Source of the DNA: Saprospiraceae bacterium
Lineage (GTDB): Bacteria; Bacteroidota; Bacteroidia; Chitinophagales; Saprospiraceae
Length of the DNA stretch: 10,562 bases
Assembly (NCBI GenBank): GCA_013042795.1
Contig: JABDPK010000032.1
Location: 1 to 10,562, forward strand
Reading direction: 5' to 3'
Shown here: positions 1 through 5,393 of the stretch, piece after piece
How positions within the stretch are numbered: position 1 is the stretch's first letter
Layout: every line of letters starts with the position of its first letter
The notes under the pieces: model-generated
The model's input: the letters and a program-made list of their open reading frames with translations, nothing else
Told to the model about the DNA's origin: nothing
The model's database searches: none
Translations under genes and position numbers: made by a program

Positions 1-266
1 GACATGTTCTGCCAAATGCCCTTGTTCCTATTGTTACTTTGCTTGGAAGTATTATACCAGGTGCTTTTGCAGGGTCTCTTGTCCTGGAGGTTATTTTTAA
101 TATTCCGGGATTCGGACGCTTGTTATACACTTCGAACTCATACGCGGACTGGAATGTGAGTTACTGTATTATCATGATCATAGCTTTTGTAACCGTATTA
201 AGTTACCTGTTAAGTGACATCCTGTACGCCTTTTTTAATCCTAAAATCAGATATGGACAATCATGA
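1..266 (+). CDS. dppB: DppB-like peptide/nickel ABC transporter permease, C-terminal part
   Basis: This is the last 87 codons of a gene that begins left of the window; the reading frame starts at base 3. The visible part opens with HVLPNALVPIVTLLG and continues with a PGAFAGSLVLE segment and then NIPGFGRLL. These are the hallmarks of the C-terminal third of DppB/OppB-type inner-membrane permeases: the end of the EAA loop, which contacts the ATPase, then the fifth helix. A last hydrophobic helix (IIMIIAFVTVLSYLLSDILY) is followed by NPKIRYG, the normal family ending. With its partner it would form the translocation channel of an importer for peptides or a similar solute. The stop overlaps the next start as ATGA, so the two permeases are translationally coupled. 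The substrate cannot be inferred, because the binding protein and ATPases are outside the window. Confidence 0.93.
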   Translation, partial: HVLPNALVPIVTLLGSIIPGAFAGSLVLEVIFNIPGFGRLLYTSNSYADWNVSYCIIMIIAFVTVLSYLLSDILYAFFNPKIRYGQS

Positions 267-1405
267 AAATCCTTGATCACTTATCGGCATTCGGGATAAG
301 CAGAAAACAGGCATCTGCTGTTCTTGTTTTTATACTGATTGCACTATTACATCCCTTTCTTGCAAATGATAAATACATCATGGGTAAATCTGAAGATGGT
401 ATTCAGTTTTTTTCAGACAAAGAAGGTTCTTCTTTTGGAATACCTGCATTGATACCCTATGCTGCAAACAGTATTGACAGGGAAAACAGAAGTGTTGGCC
501 CCTTTGACAAACAAAATGTCAGGTCGTTGTATCATCGTCATTGGCTTGGGACAGATTCATTAGGCAGAGATGTACTGGCTGGTTTGATTCATGGAAGTTT
601 TCTTGCCCTGATGATTGGTCTGGCCGCATCACTACTCGCCTTGCTCATTGGAGTCATTATGGCTTATATTAGTGCTTATGTCGGGGATGACCGGTTTAAA
701 TTGAGCCGGGGTTATCTCATAATATTAATTATAGCCTTTCTGATTGCCGTCTTTTATTTTGTTTACTCAGCCTATGTAACCCGTGCACTGATTATTATCC
801 TGTTTGGCGCTTTGATGTATTTCCTAAGGTATCTAACCAGGAAGAAACCCATGTCTGCCAGGAGAATCGGTGTCCCTTTTGATATTATTGTACAGCGATT
901 GATTGAGATCTTTCGTTCCATCCCTGCCCTTTTCCTGATCCTGATACTTCTCCCGATACTTGGAAGACCCAGTTATTGGAATGTCATAATCATCATAGGA
1001 TTAATACGCTGGCCTGTCATCACAAGGCACCTGAGAGGAGAAATATTCAATATCAAAGAAGAAAATTATATACTGGCCGGAAGACGTGTCGGTCTGAGTG
1101 ATCTGCATCTTTATCTTCGCTATGTCCTTCCACTGACAATGAGTCCTATAATTATTGTAACTGCGTTCGGTTTTTCGTCAGCGATACTTCTGGAATCAAC
1201 ATTATCTTTCCTTGGTATTGGTGTACCCCTCGACCAGGTCACTTGGGGTGGCATTCTTAAAGAAGCAAGAATAGATTTCAGCTCTTGGTGGCTTGCACTT
1301 TTCCCGGGAATTTGTATTTATCTGTTGGTTTACCTGTTTAATGCTATTGGAGATTCAATCAATGAAAAACTAATAAACAGCCAGGTGAGTATAAACAGGA
1401 ATTAA
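263..1405 (+). CDS. dppC: DppC-like peptide ABC transporter permease with an extra transmembrane pair
   Basis: This is the second channel subunit of the dipeptide/oligopeptide-type importer. It has 380 residues, against about 300 usual for DppC. An N-terminal membrane helix (about 19-34) is followed by a polar stretch, then the DppC motif HWLGTDSLGRDVLAGLIHGS (93-112) and a helix at about 113-137. The EAA loop that docks on the ATPase is YILAGRRVGLSD...YVLP (about 269-290). The C-terminus has ESTLSFLGIGV (311-321) and VTWGGIL (326-332), as in the family. Unusually, two extra hydrophobic segments (about 150-170 and 173-190) and a basic linker (RKKPMSARR, 193-201) lie between the second helix and the segment IIVQRLIEIFRSIP (208-221), where ordinary DppC proteins run on directly. 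The start overlaps the preceding stop (ATGA). The family call is firm; the substrate is unknown. Confidence 0.93.
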   Translation: MKILDHLSAFGISRKQASAVLVFILIALLHPFLANDKYIMGKSEDGIQFFSDKEGSSFGIPALIPYAANSIDRENRSVGPFDKQNVRSLYHRHWLGTDSLGRDVLAGLIHGSFLALMIGLAASLLALLIGVIMAYISAYVGDDRFKLSRGYLIILIIAFLIAVFYFVYSAYVTRALIIILFGALMYFLRYLTRKKPMSARRIGVPFDIIVQRLIEIFRSIPALFLILILLPILGRPSYWNVIIIIGLIRWPVITRHLRGEIFNIKEENYILAGRRVGLSDLHLYLRYVLPLTMSPIIIVTAFGFSSAILLESTLSFLGIGVPLDQVTWGGILKEARIDFSSWWLALFPGICIYLLVYLFNAIGDSINEKLINSQVSINRN

Positions 1406-1605
1406 CTCCCCATTTTTTTGCGTTGTTTTTTGGAGAAAAGATTCGACTTGCCGCGCTTGGAACTCATATTTCCGTCCTTGTCTGTTTTATACATATACTC
1501 ATCCTGCTGGTTACAGCCTTCTGCTGTTTTACAGGAACTGATCGTCATAAATAATCCGAAAATGAGTAAAAATCCAAGTACTGTGATCCTGTTTTTGTTC
1601 TTCAT
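1402..1605 (-). CDS. Small Bacteroidota-type lipoprotein, function unknown
   Basis: A 67-residue protein with a lipoprotein signal: basic MKNKNR, a hydrophobic core at 8-20, and the lipobox ISSC, with the acylated cysteine at 25. The mature part is only about 43 residues and ends in a strongly basic stretch, SSKRGKSNLFSKKQRKKMGS (48-67). Small lipoproteins with a basic KRGKSNLF-like tail are familiar to me from Bacteroidota, but I cannot attach a function. The gene is convergent with dppC, and the two stop codons share TTAA (1402-1405). An open frame on the opposite strand here has no such signal, whereas this one starts with ATG, signal peptide and lipobox in order. I therefore consider this strand the coding one. 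A weak minus-strand promoter candidate lies about 45-75 bases upstream. Confidence 0.8.
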   Translation of the reverse strand: MKNKNRITVLGFLLIFGLFMTISSCKTAEGCNQQDEYMYKTDKDGNMSSKRGKSNLFSKKQRKKMGS

Positions 1606-1649
1606 GAATATGTTCTTGTTTTAATAAATCTTCCAGGCAAGTAAGCATA

Positions 1650-1680
1650 AAACCGTAAAATAGGGTGAAAAATTGCCAAA
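1650..1680 (-). promoter_or_regulatory. Weak promoter candidate for the minus-strand lipoprotein
   Basis: Read on the minus strand, TTTG (1677-1680) is followed after exactly 19 bases by TACGGTTT (1650-1657). That matches the Bacteroidota -7 consensus TAnnTTTG at four of its six fixed positions. It would give a leader of roughly 40 bases before the lipoprotein start at 1605. The -33 box and spacing are good but the -7 box is poor, so this is only a candidate. Confidence 0.3.
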
Positions 1681-1726
1681 ACCCCTATAAAATAAGGCTT
1701 TTTTAACTTGATTTTATATTATATTT

Positions 1727-1757
1727 TTTGTTTATATGACTTAATGACCTAATTTTG
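1727..1757 (+). promoter_or_regulatory. Bacteroidota-type housekeeping promoter of the HU gene
   Basis: TTTG (1727-1730) is separated by 19 bases from TAATTTTG (1750-1757). This matches the Bacteroidota primary-sigma consensus TTTG-N19-TAnnTTTG at every fixed position. The predicted transcript start is near 1762, leaving an AT-rich leader of about 32 bases with no Shine-Dalgarno sequence before the HU start at 1795. It is the most complete promoter in the window, as expected for an abundant nucleoid protein. Confidence 0.75.
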
Positions 1758-1794
1758 GGGCGATTTATTATTTATTTAATTTAAACATGAACTC

Positions 1795-2067
1795 ATGAAT
1801 AAAGGAGATTTAATCAATGCCGTTGCTGACAAAGCAGGAATTACTAAATCAGAGGCGACAGAAGCAGTGGGATGCGTTTTTGGTGCCATTGAAGGCTCAC
1901 TTAAAAAAGGTGACAAAGCATCATTTGTTGGTTTTGGTACATTCTCAACTTCGAAAAGAGCTGCCAGAGAAGGAAGAAATCCTGCTACAGGTGCAACAAT
2001 AAAAATTCCTGCTAAAACTGTTGTTAAGTTTAAGCCAGGTAAAGCTCTAGCTGATTCAGTAAACTAA
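1795..2067 (+). CDS. hup: HU-family nucleoid DNA-binding protein
   Basis: A 90-residue protein, the canonical HU length. It begins MNKGDLINAVADKAGITKSE (the helix-turn-helix body). GFGTF (46-50) comes just before the beta-ribbon arm, whose tip carries RNPATG (61-66) with the DNA-intercalating proline at 63. It ends IPAKTVVKFKPGKAL, as HU proteins do. HU works as a dimer that binds and bends DNA with little sequence preference and organises the nucleoid. The ATG at 1795 puts the conserved N-terminus in place. A tiny three-codon frame (ATG at 1787) ends in a TGA that overlaps this ATG. The gene has its own promoter and terminator and is monocistronic. HU and IHF are close relatives; the lack of any distinguishing extension favours HU. 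Confidence 0.97.
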   Translation: MNKGDLINAVADKAGITKSEATEAVGCVFGAIEGSLKKGDKASFVGFGTFSTSKRAAREGRNPATGATIKIPAKTVVKFKPGKALADSVN

Positions 2068-2092
2068 TCGTTTCCTGAATACTAAAACTTTT

Positions 2093-2123
2093 AAGAAGGC
2101 AGGCTGAGCTTGCCTTTTTTTTT
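2093..2123 (+). terminator. Intrinsic terminator after the HU gene
   Basis: The arms AAGGCA (2096-2101) and TGCCTT (2111-2116) pair perfectly around a 9-base loop and run into a T tract that extends to 2123. The stem can be lengthened by A:T and G:T pairs from 2093. It lies 26 bases past the HU stop codon, the normal place for a terminator, and only about 18 bases before the next coding region. Confidence 0.85.
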
Positions 2124-2124
2124 G

Positions 2125-2132
2125 AATCTTTG
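2125..2132 (+). promoter_or_regulatory. Possible -7 element for the transketolase genes
   Basis: AATCTTTG differs from the consensus TAnnTTTG by one base. It sits nine bases before the ATG at 2142, like the exact TATCTTTG copies before the genes at 4010 and 7967. No TTTG lies at the proper upstream distance, because that position falls inside the HU terminator hairpin. The element may be weak, or the genes may depend on read-through. Confidence 0.35.
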
Positions 2133-2141
2133 ACCAACACT

Positions 2142-2984
2142 ATGAATGATATAGAAAATTTGAAGCGTATTGCTTCACAGGTGCGACGTGATATAATCCG
2201 TCAAACCAATATGGCCAGCTCAGGCCATCCTGGAGGTTCCCTGGGGTGTGCAGATTTTCTGACACTTCTCTATTTCAAAATTATGGATCACAATCCTGCA
2301 TTCAATATGGATGCGGCAAACGAAGATGTGTTCTTCCTTTCAAACGGGCACGTGTCTCCGCTTTTCTATAGTATCTTATCCCGTGCAGCTTATTTTCCTG
2401 TTTCAGAACTGGCTACCTTCAGGAAACTGAATTCCCGATTACAGGGTCATCCGGCGACACATGAAGGACTGCCTGGAGTGCGGGTGGCAAGTGGATCACT
2501 AGGTCAGGGGTTATCAGTGGCCATTGGAATGGCACTTACAAAAAAATTGAACAAAGACAACAAAACCGTATACGTACTCTCAGGCGACGGAGAACTACAG
2601 GAAGGTCAGATCTGGGAAGCAGCCATGTTCGCAGCACATCACAAGGTTGACAACCTCGTTTTAACAGTCGACTGGAATGGCCAGCAAATTGACGGACCTA
2701 ATGATGAGGTTATTTCACTGGGTGACCTAAACGGGAAGTGGACTTCATTTGGTTGGGAAGTCCTTGAAATGGATGGTCATGATTTTAATGATATGATCGC
2801 CACCCTGGAAGAAGCCAAGTCAAAATGCAAAAACGGGAAACCTGTATGTATCCTGATGAAAACAGCGATGGGTAAAGGTGTTGATTTTATGGAAGGCACA
2901 CACCATTGGCATGGCAAAGCACCAAATGCCGAGCAGACAGAAATAGCTTTATCACAATTAGAAGAAACTTTAGGAGATTACTAA
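2142..2984 (+). CDS. tktA: Transketolase, N-terminal (thiamine diphosphate-binding) subunit
   Basis: A 280-residue protein covering the first domain of transketolase. This enzyme moves two-carbon ketol units between sugar phosphates in the non-oxidative pentose phosphate pathway. Cofactor and substrate motifs appear in family order: SGHPGGSLG (27-35), SNGH (67-70), QGHP (101-104), GSLGQGL (118-124), and the thiamine diphosphate/Mg motif GDGELQEG (148-155) closing at DWN (N179). HHWHGK (254-259) supplies the late active-site histidines. I chose the ATG at 2142 because MNDIENLKRIASQVRRDI is the expected family start. An in-frame TTG at 2130 would begin within the -7-like box. The protein stops where the next gene supplies the rest of the enzyme, so the two products must assemble together. 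Split transketolases are established in Bacteroidota, and I see no sign of a broken single gene. Confidence 0.93.
   Translation: MNDIENLKRIASQVRRDIIRQTNMASSGHPGGSLGCADFLTLLYFKIMDHNPAFNMDAANEDVFFLSNGHVSPLFYSILSRAAYFPVSELATFRKLNSRLQGHPATHEGLPGVRVASGSLGQGLSVAIGMALTKKLNKDNKTVYVLSGDGELQEGQIWEAAMFAAHHKVDNLVLTVDWNGQQIDGPNDEVISLGDLNGKWTSFGWEVLEMDGHDFNDMIATLEEAKSKCKNGKPVCILMKTAMGKGVDFMEGTHHWHGKAPNAEQTEIALSQLEETLGDY
2972..2977 (+). promoter_or_regulatory. Shine-Dalgarno site for the second transketolase subunit
   Basis: AGGAGA lies six bases before the ATG at 2984 and inside the end of the first subunit gene. It fixes the start of the second gene at 2984 rather than at in-frame codons upstream, which have no such signal. 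A strong site is noteworthy here because the other genes in the window lack one. Confidence 0.7.
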
Positions 2985-3931
2985 TGCTGGAAAACATCAA
3001 CTATACAGAAAAGAAAGCCACCAGAGACGGTTTTGGTGCCGCAATGACGGAACTCGGACGCGAAAATCCCGATGTCATTGCCTTGTGTGCCGACCTTGTT
3101 GGTTCATTGAAGATCAATAAATTTATAGAAGAAAATCCTGATCGGTTCTTCCAGGTCGGCGTTGCAGAAGCCAATATGATGGGTATTGCTGCAGGACTAG
3201 CCACAGGAGGAAAAATTCCGTTTACAAGTACCTTCGCCAATTTCTCTACTGGTAGAGTGTATGATCAGATCAGGCAAAGTATCGCATATTCTCATAAAAA
3301 TGTAAAGATATGTGCCTCTCATGCAGGCCTGACTCTTGGAGAAGACGGTGCGACACACCAAATCCTTGAAGATATCGGCTTGATGAAAATGCTGCCGGGA
3401 ATGGTTGTTATTAATCCGGCAGATTTTAACCAGACCAAAGCAGCAACTAAAGCCATTGCAGATTATTACGGTCCTGTATATCTCAGGTTTGGACGACCGG
3501 GGTGGCCCGTTTTTATGCCCGAAGGAAACTTTGAAATCGGCAAGGCGATTATGATGAATGAAGGTTCAGATATTACACTGGTTGCGACAGGTCATATGTT
3601 GTGGTATGCTGTGGAAGCTGCCAAAAGCATGGAAGCAGAAGGCATCAGCGTGGAATTAATAAATATTCATACGATCAAGCCACTCGATAATGAAGCCATC
3701 CTTAAGTCTGTCAGAAAAACAGGGAAATGTGTTGTTGCCGAAGAACATCAAAGACTGGGAGGTCTTGGTGAATCGATCGCCGGATTATTGGCTGAACACC
3801 ATCCCAGTCCAATGAGATTTGTTGCCGTGAAAGACACCTTTGGTGAAAGCGGCAAACCAGACCAACTGTTGGAAAAGTACGGTCTGAGCATCAATGACAT
3901 TATAAAAAATTGTAAAAGTCTCCTTGGCTGA
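2984..3931 (+). CDS. tktB: Transketolase, C-terminal (pyrimidine-binding) subunit
   Basis: A 315-residue protein containing the middle and C-terminal domains of transketolase. VGVAEANM (58-65) holds the conserved glutamate (E62) that activates thiamine diphosphate. THQ..ED (124-130) after the GLTLGEDGA loop and YLRFGRP (166-172) are family signatures. VELINIHTIKPLD and VAEEHQRLGGLGESIA mark the C-terminal domain. The start overlaps the first subunit's stop as TAATG, which suggests coupled translation and a 1:1 complex. In this two-chain form the cofactor lies at the interface between the subunits. The chain also resembles the second half of 1-deoxyxylulose-5-phosphate synthase and the pyruvate dehydrogenase beta subunit. 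The first-subunit motifs next door make transketolase the right call, although the exact sugar substrate is not visible. Confidence 0.93.
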   Translation: MLENINYTEKKATRDGFGAAMTELGRENPDVIALCADLVGSLKINKFIEENPDRFFQVGVAEANMMGIAAGLATGGKIPFTSTFANFSTGRVYDQIRQSIAYSHKNVKICASHAGLTLGEDGATHQILEDIGLMKMLPGMVVINPADFNQTKAATKAIADYYGPVYLRFGRPGWPVFMPEGNFEIGKAIMMNEGSDITLVATGHMLWYAVEAAKSMEAEGISVELINIHTIKPLDNEAILKSVRKTGKCVVAEEHQRLGGLGESIAGLLAEHHPSPMRFVAVKDTFGESGKPDQLLEKYGLSINDIIKNCKSLLG

Positions 3932-3980
3932 TAAATCTGACAAAGCCATACTTTATCGGTAACAAAAAGCGCGGTATTTC

Positions 3981-3988
3981 TATCTTTG
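3981..3988 (+). promoter_or_regulatory. Bacteroidota -7 promoter element before the trans-sulfuration gene
   Basis: TATCTTTG is an exact match to TAnnTTTG and lies 21 bases before the ATG at 4010. The predicted transcript start is near 3993, with a leader of about 17 bases. No convincing -33 TTTG is present at the usual spacing. Confidence 0.55.
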
Positions 3989-4009
3989 CTGCCACAAAAT
4001 AATATACGA

Positions 4010-5149
4010 ATGAAATTTGGTACAAAGGTAATTCACGCAGGTGTCAGTCCTGATCCTTCAACAGGTGCGATCATGACACCAATTTTTCAAACTTCTACTT
4101 ATGTTCAGGATCGTCCCGGAGATCATAAAGGTTTCGAATATGCCAGGACACAAAACCCAACTCGTACTGTTCTAGAGAATAACCTGGCTGCATTGGAAAA
4201 TGGAAAACATGGGATATGCTTCTCCAGCGGCATGGCAGCTATGGATGCCTTGATCAAATTATTGAAATCAGGTGATGAAGTAGTATCTACCAATGATCTC
4301 TATGGGGGATCATATCGTCTTCTTACAAAAGTATATAGCCAATTTGGGATCAAATCACATTTTGTTGATCTCACGGATGTTTCCAGCCTGGCTCCTGTTA
4401 TCAATGAAAACACTGCTCTGATCTGGATCGAAACACCTACCAACCCAATGTTGAACATTATCGATATTGAAGCAGTATGTGCTGAAGCCAAAAAAAGAAA
4501 TATACTTACCGTTGTAGACAACACCTTCGCATCACCTTATCTTCAGAATCCGCTGGACCTTGGTGCCGATATTGTCATGCACTCCAGCACGAAATACCTG
4601 GGGGGACATTCCGATGTGGTTCAGGGTGCCATTATCACTTCAAATAAAGATATCGCTGACAAATTATATTTCATACAAAACGCTGCAGGTGCCGTTCCAG
4701 GTCCCCAGGATTGTTTCCTGATGTTACGTGGTATAAAAACATTACATCTCAGGGTTCAGAGGTCATGTGACAATGCAAGGAAGGTTGCCGCATTCCTGAA
4801 AGGACATCCTAAAGTATCCAAAGTCTATTATCCTGGTTTTGAAGACTCAAAAAACCATGCTGTATGTAAAAAACAAATGAGAGACTTCGGTGGAATGGTT
4901 TCCTTTGATCTTCATGATAACAGCATAGAATCAGCACACAAAGTTCTAAGCGGAACACATCTTTTCAGTTTAGCGGAGTCACTTGGTGGTGTCGAATCCC
5001 TGATTGGTCACCCTGCTTCAATGACCCACGCTTCCATTCCTCGTGAAGAGCGTATGAAAGTGAATCTGACCGACTCGCTAATCAGGTTAAGTGTGGGTAT
5101 TGAGGACTCTGATGATTTGATCAGTGATTTGAATCATGCCTTGAGATGA
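4010..5149 (+). CDS. metB: Trans-sulfuration enzyme: cystathionine gamma-synthase or gamma-lyase
   Basis: A 379-residue member of the Cys/Met-metabolism PLP enzyme family, at full usual length. Residues seen: FEYARTQNPTR (42-52), whose tyrosine and arginine bind the cofactor phosphate of the neighbouring subunit; SSGMAAM (72-78); VVDNTFASPY (168-177) with the pyridine-binding aspartate D170; and SSTKYLGGHSD (192-202) with the PLP lysine K195. The C-terminus has SLGGVESL and a closing LIRLSVGIEDSDDLISDL. The start at 4010 gives the standard MKFGTKVIHAG; a TTG upstream lies inside the promoter element. The enzyme either joins homoserine esters to cysteine to make cystathionine or cleaves cystathionine to cysteine. 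E43 sits where, as I recall, E. coli gamma-synthase has Asp and yeast or human gamma-lyase has Glu, which leans towards lyase. That one residue does not decide it, and no neighbouring Met or Cys gene helps. Confidence 0.88.
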   Translation: MKFGTKVIHAGVSPDPSTGAIMTPIFQTSTYVQDRPGDHKGFEYARTQNPTRTVLENNLAALENGKHGICFSSGMAAMDALIKLLKSGDEVVSTNDLYGGSYRLLTKVYSQFGIKSHFVDLTDVSSLAPVINENTALIWIETPTNPMLNIIDIEAVCAEAKKRNILTVVDNTFASPYLQNPLDLGADIVMHSSTKYLGGHSDVVQGAIITSNKDIADKLYFIQNAAGAVPGPQDCFLMLRGIKTLHLRVQRSCDNARKVAAFLKGHPKVSKVYYPGFEDSKNHAVCKKQMRDFGGMVSFDLHDNSIESAHKVLSGTHLFSLAESLGGVESLIGHPASMTHASIPREERMKVNLTDSLIRLSVGIEDSDDLISDLNHALR

Positions 5150-5170
5150 CATTTGCTTTACATACCCATA

Positions 5171-5194
5171 GACATATGATTTAAATCATATGTC
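5171..5194. repeat. Perfect 24-bp palindrome (hairpin 1)
   Basis: The arms GACATATGAT (5171-5180) and ATCATATGTC (5185-5194) are exact reverse complements around TTAA, itself self-complementary. As RNA or single-stranded DNA it would form a 10-bp stem with a 4-base loop. Its arm sequence is closely related to that of hairpin 2. Confidence 0.8.
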
Positions 5195-5221
5195 ACTAAT
5201 AGACGACGACACAAGATTCCC

Positions 5222-5242
5222 GACGTGTGATTATCACACGTC
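5222..5242. repeat. 21-base palindrome (hairpin 2), related to hairpin 1
   Basis: The arms GACGTGTGAT (5222-5231) and ATCACACGTC (5233-5242) pair fully around one central T; a real hairpin would be 9 bp with a 3-base loop. Compared with hairpin 1, arm positions 4 and 6 change A to G, and the facing positions change T to C. Every pair is therefore kept. Confidence 0.8.
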
Positions 5243-5263
5243 TATCCTCGCAGATGATCCTGT

Positions 5264-5285
5264 GACTACTATTTAAATGGTAGAC
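5264..5285. repeat. Imperfect palindrome (hairpin 3)
   Basis: GACTACTAT (5264-5272) faces ATGGTAGAC (5277-5285) around TTAA, with one A:A mismatch and one T:G pair. It shares the TTAA centre with hairpin 1 and the GACTAC...GTAGA frame with the unit at 5318-5337. Confidence 0.55.
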
Positions 5286-5317
5286 ATTCCCTCTCCTCGT
5301 CTGCACGCTGTTAATCA

Positions 5318-5337
5318 GACTACCGTTGTATCGTAGA
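5318..5337. repeat. Degenerate second copy of hairpin 3
   Basis: The unit starts GACTACCGTTG and ends CGTAGA, resembling hairpin 3 (GACTACTATTT...GTAGA). The stem CTAC (5320-5323)/GTAG (5333-5336) is kept, but the inner pairing is weak. The following bases (ATACATCC) also resemble those after hairpin 3 (CATTCC), suggesting a duplicated unit. Confidence 0.4.
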
Positions 5338-5368
5338 ATACATCCATAATTCATTAAATCCAAATCCC

Positions 5369-5376
5369 TATCTTTA
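5369..5376 (+). promoter_or_regulatory. Likely -7 promoter element of radC
   Basis: TATCTTTA matches TAnnTTTG except for the last base and lies 17 bases before the radC ATG. The predicted leader is about 12 bases. If it is used, the palindrome cluster lies upstream of the radC transcript rather than in its leader. Confidence 0.45.
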
Positions 5377-5393
5377 AAATAATCATTACAATC

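Larger units (their letters stand above)
5150..5393. other. Palindrome-rich intergenic region
   Basis: These 244 bases between the trans-sulfuration gene and radC contain no credible coding frame. They hold two strong palindromes (5171-5194 and 5222-5242) and two related weaker hairpins (5264-5285 and 5318-5336). A possible longer pairing, GCAGATGA (5250-5257) with TCGTCTGC (5297-5304), would enclose the third hairpin. A further short hairpin joins TGTAT (5327-5331) to ATACA (5338-5342). None is followed by a T tract, so ordinary terminators do not explain them. A promoter-like GACATTTG (5148-5155), one base from consensus and 16 bases after TTTG (5128-5131), could start a plus-strand transcript near 5160. 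The region could encode a small structured RNA, or be a decayed palindromic repeat cluster. I do not recognise it. Confidence 0.4.

Noticed and set aside
1418..1624. Plus-strand frame of 68 codons opposite the lipoprotein
   Set aside because: The minus strand has a proper ATG, signal peptide and lipobox; this frame has no start signal or motif.
1660..1688. ATAGGG/CCCTAT inverted repeat between the lipoprotein and HU genes
   Set aside because: It has a 17-base loop and short arms; it could be an operator, but nothing supports it beyond the six-base match.
2142..3931. The two transketolase genes as a frameshifted single gene
   Set aside because: Each part has a proper start and stop, with a Shine-Dalgarno site at the junction and the break at the known domain boundary. 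This is the established split form.
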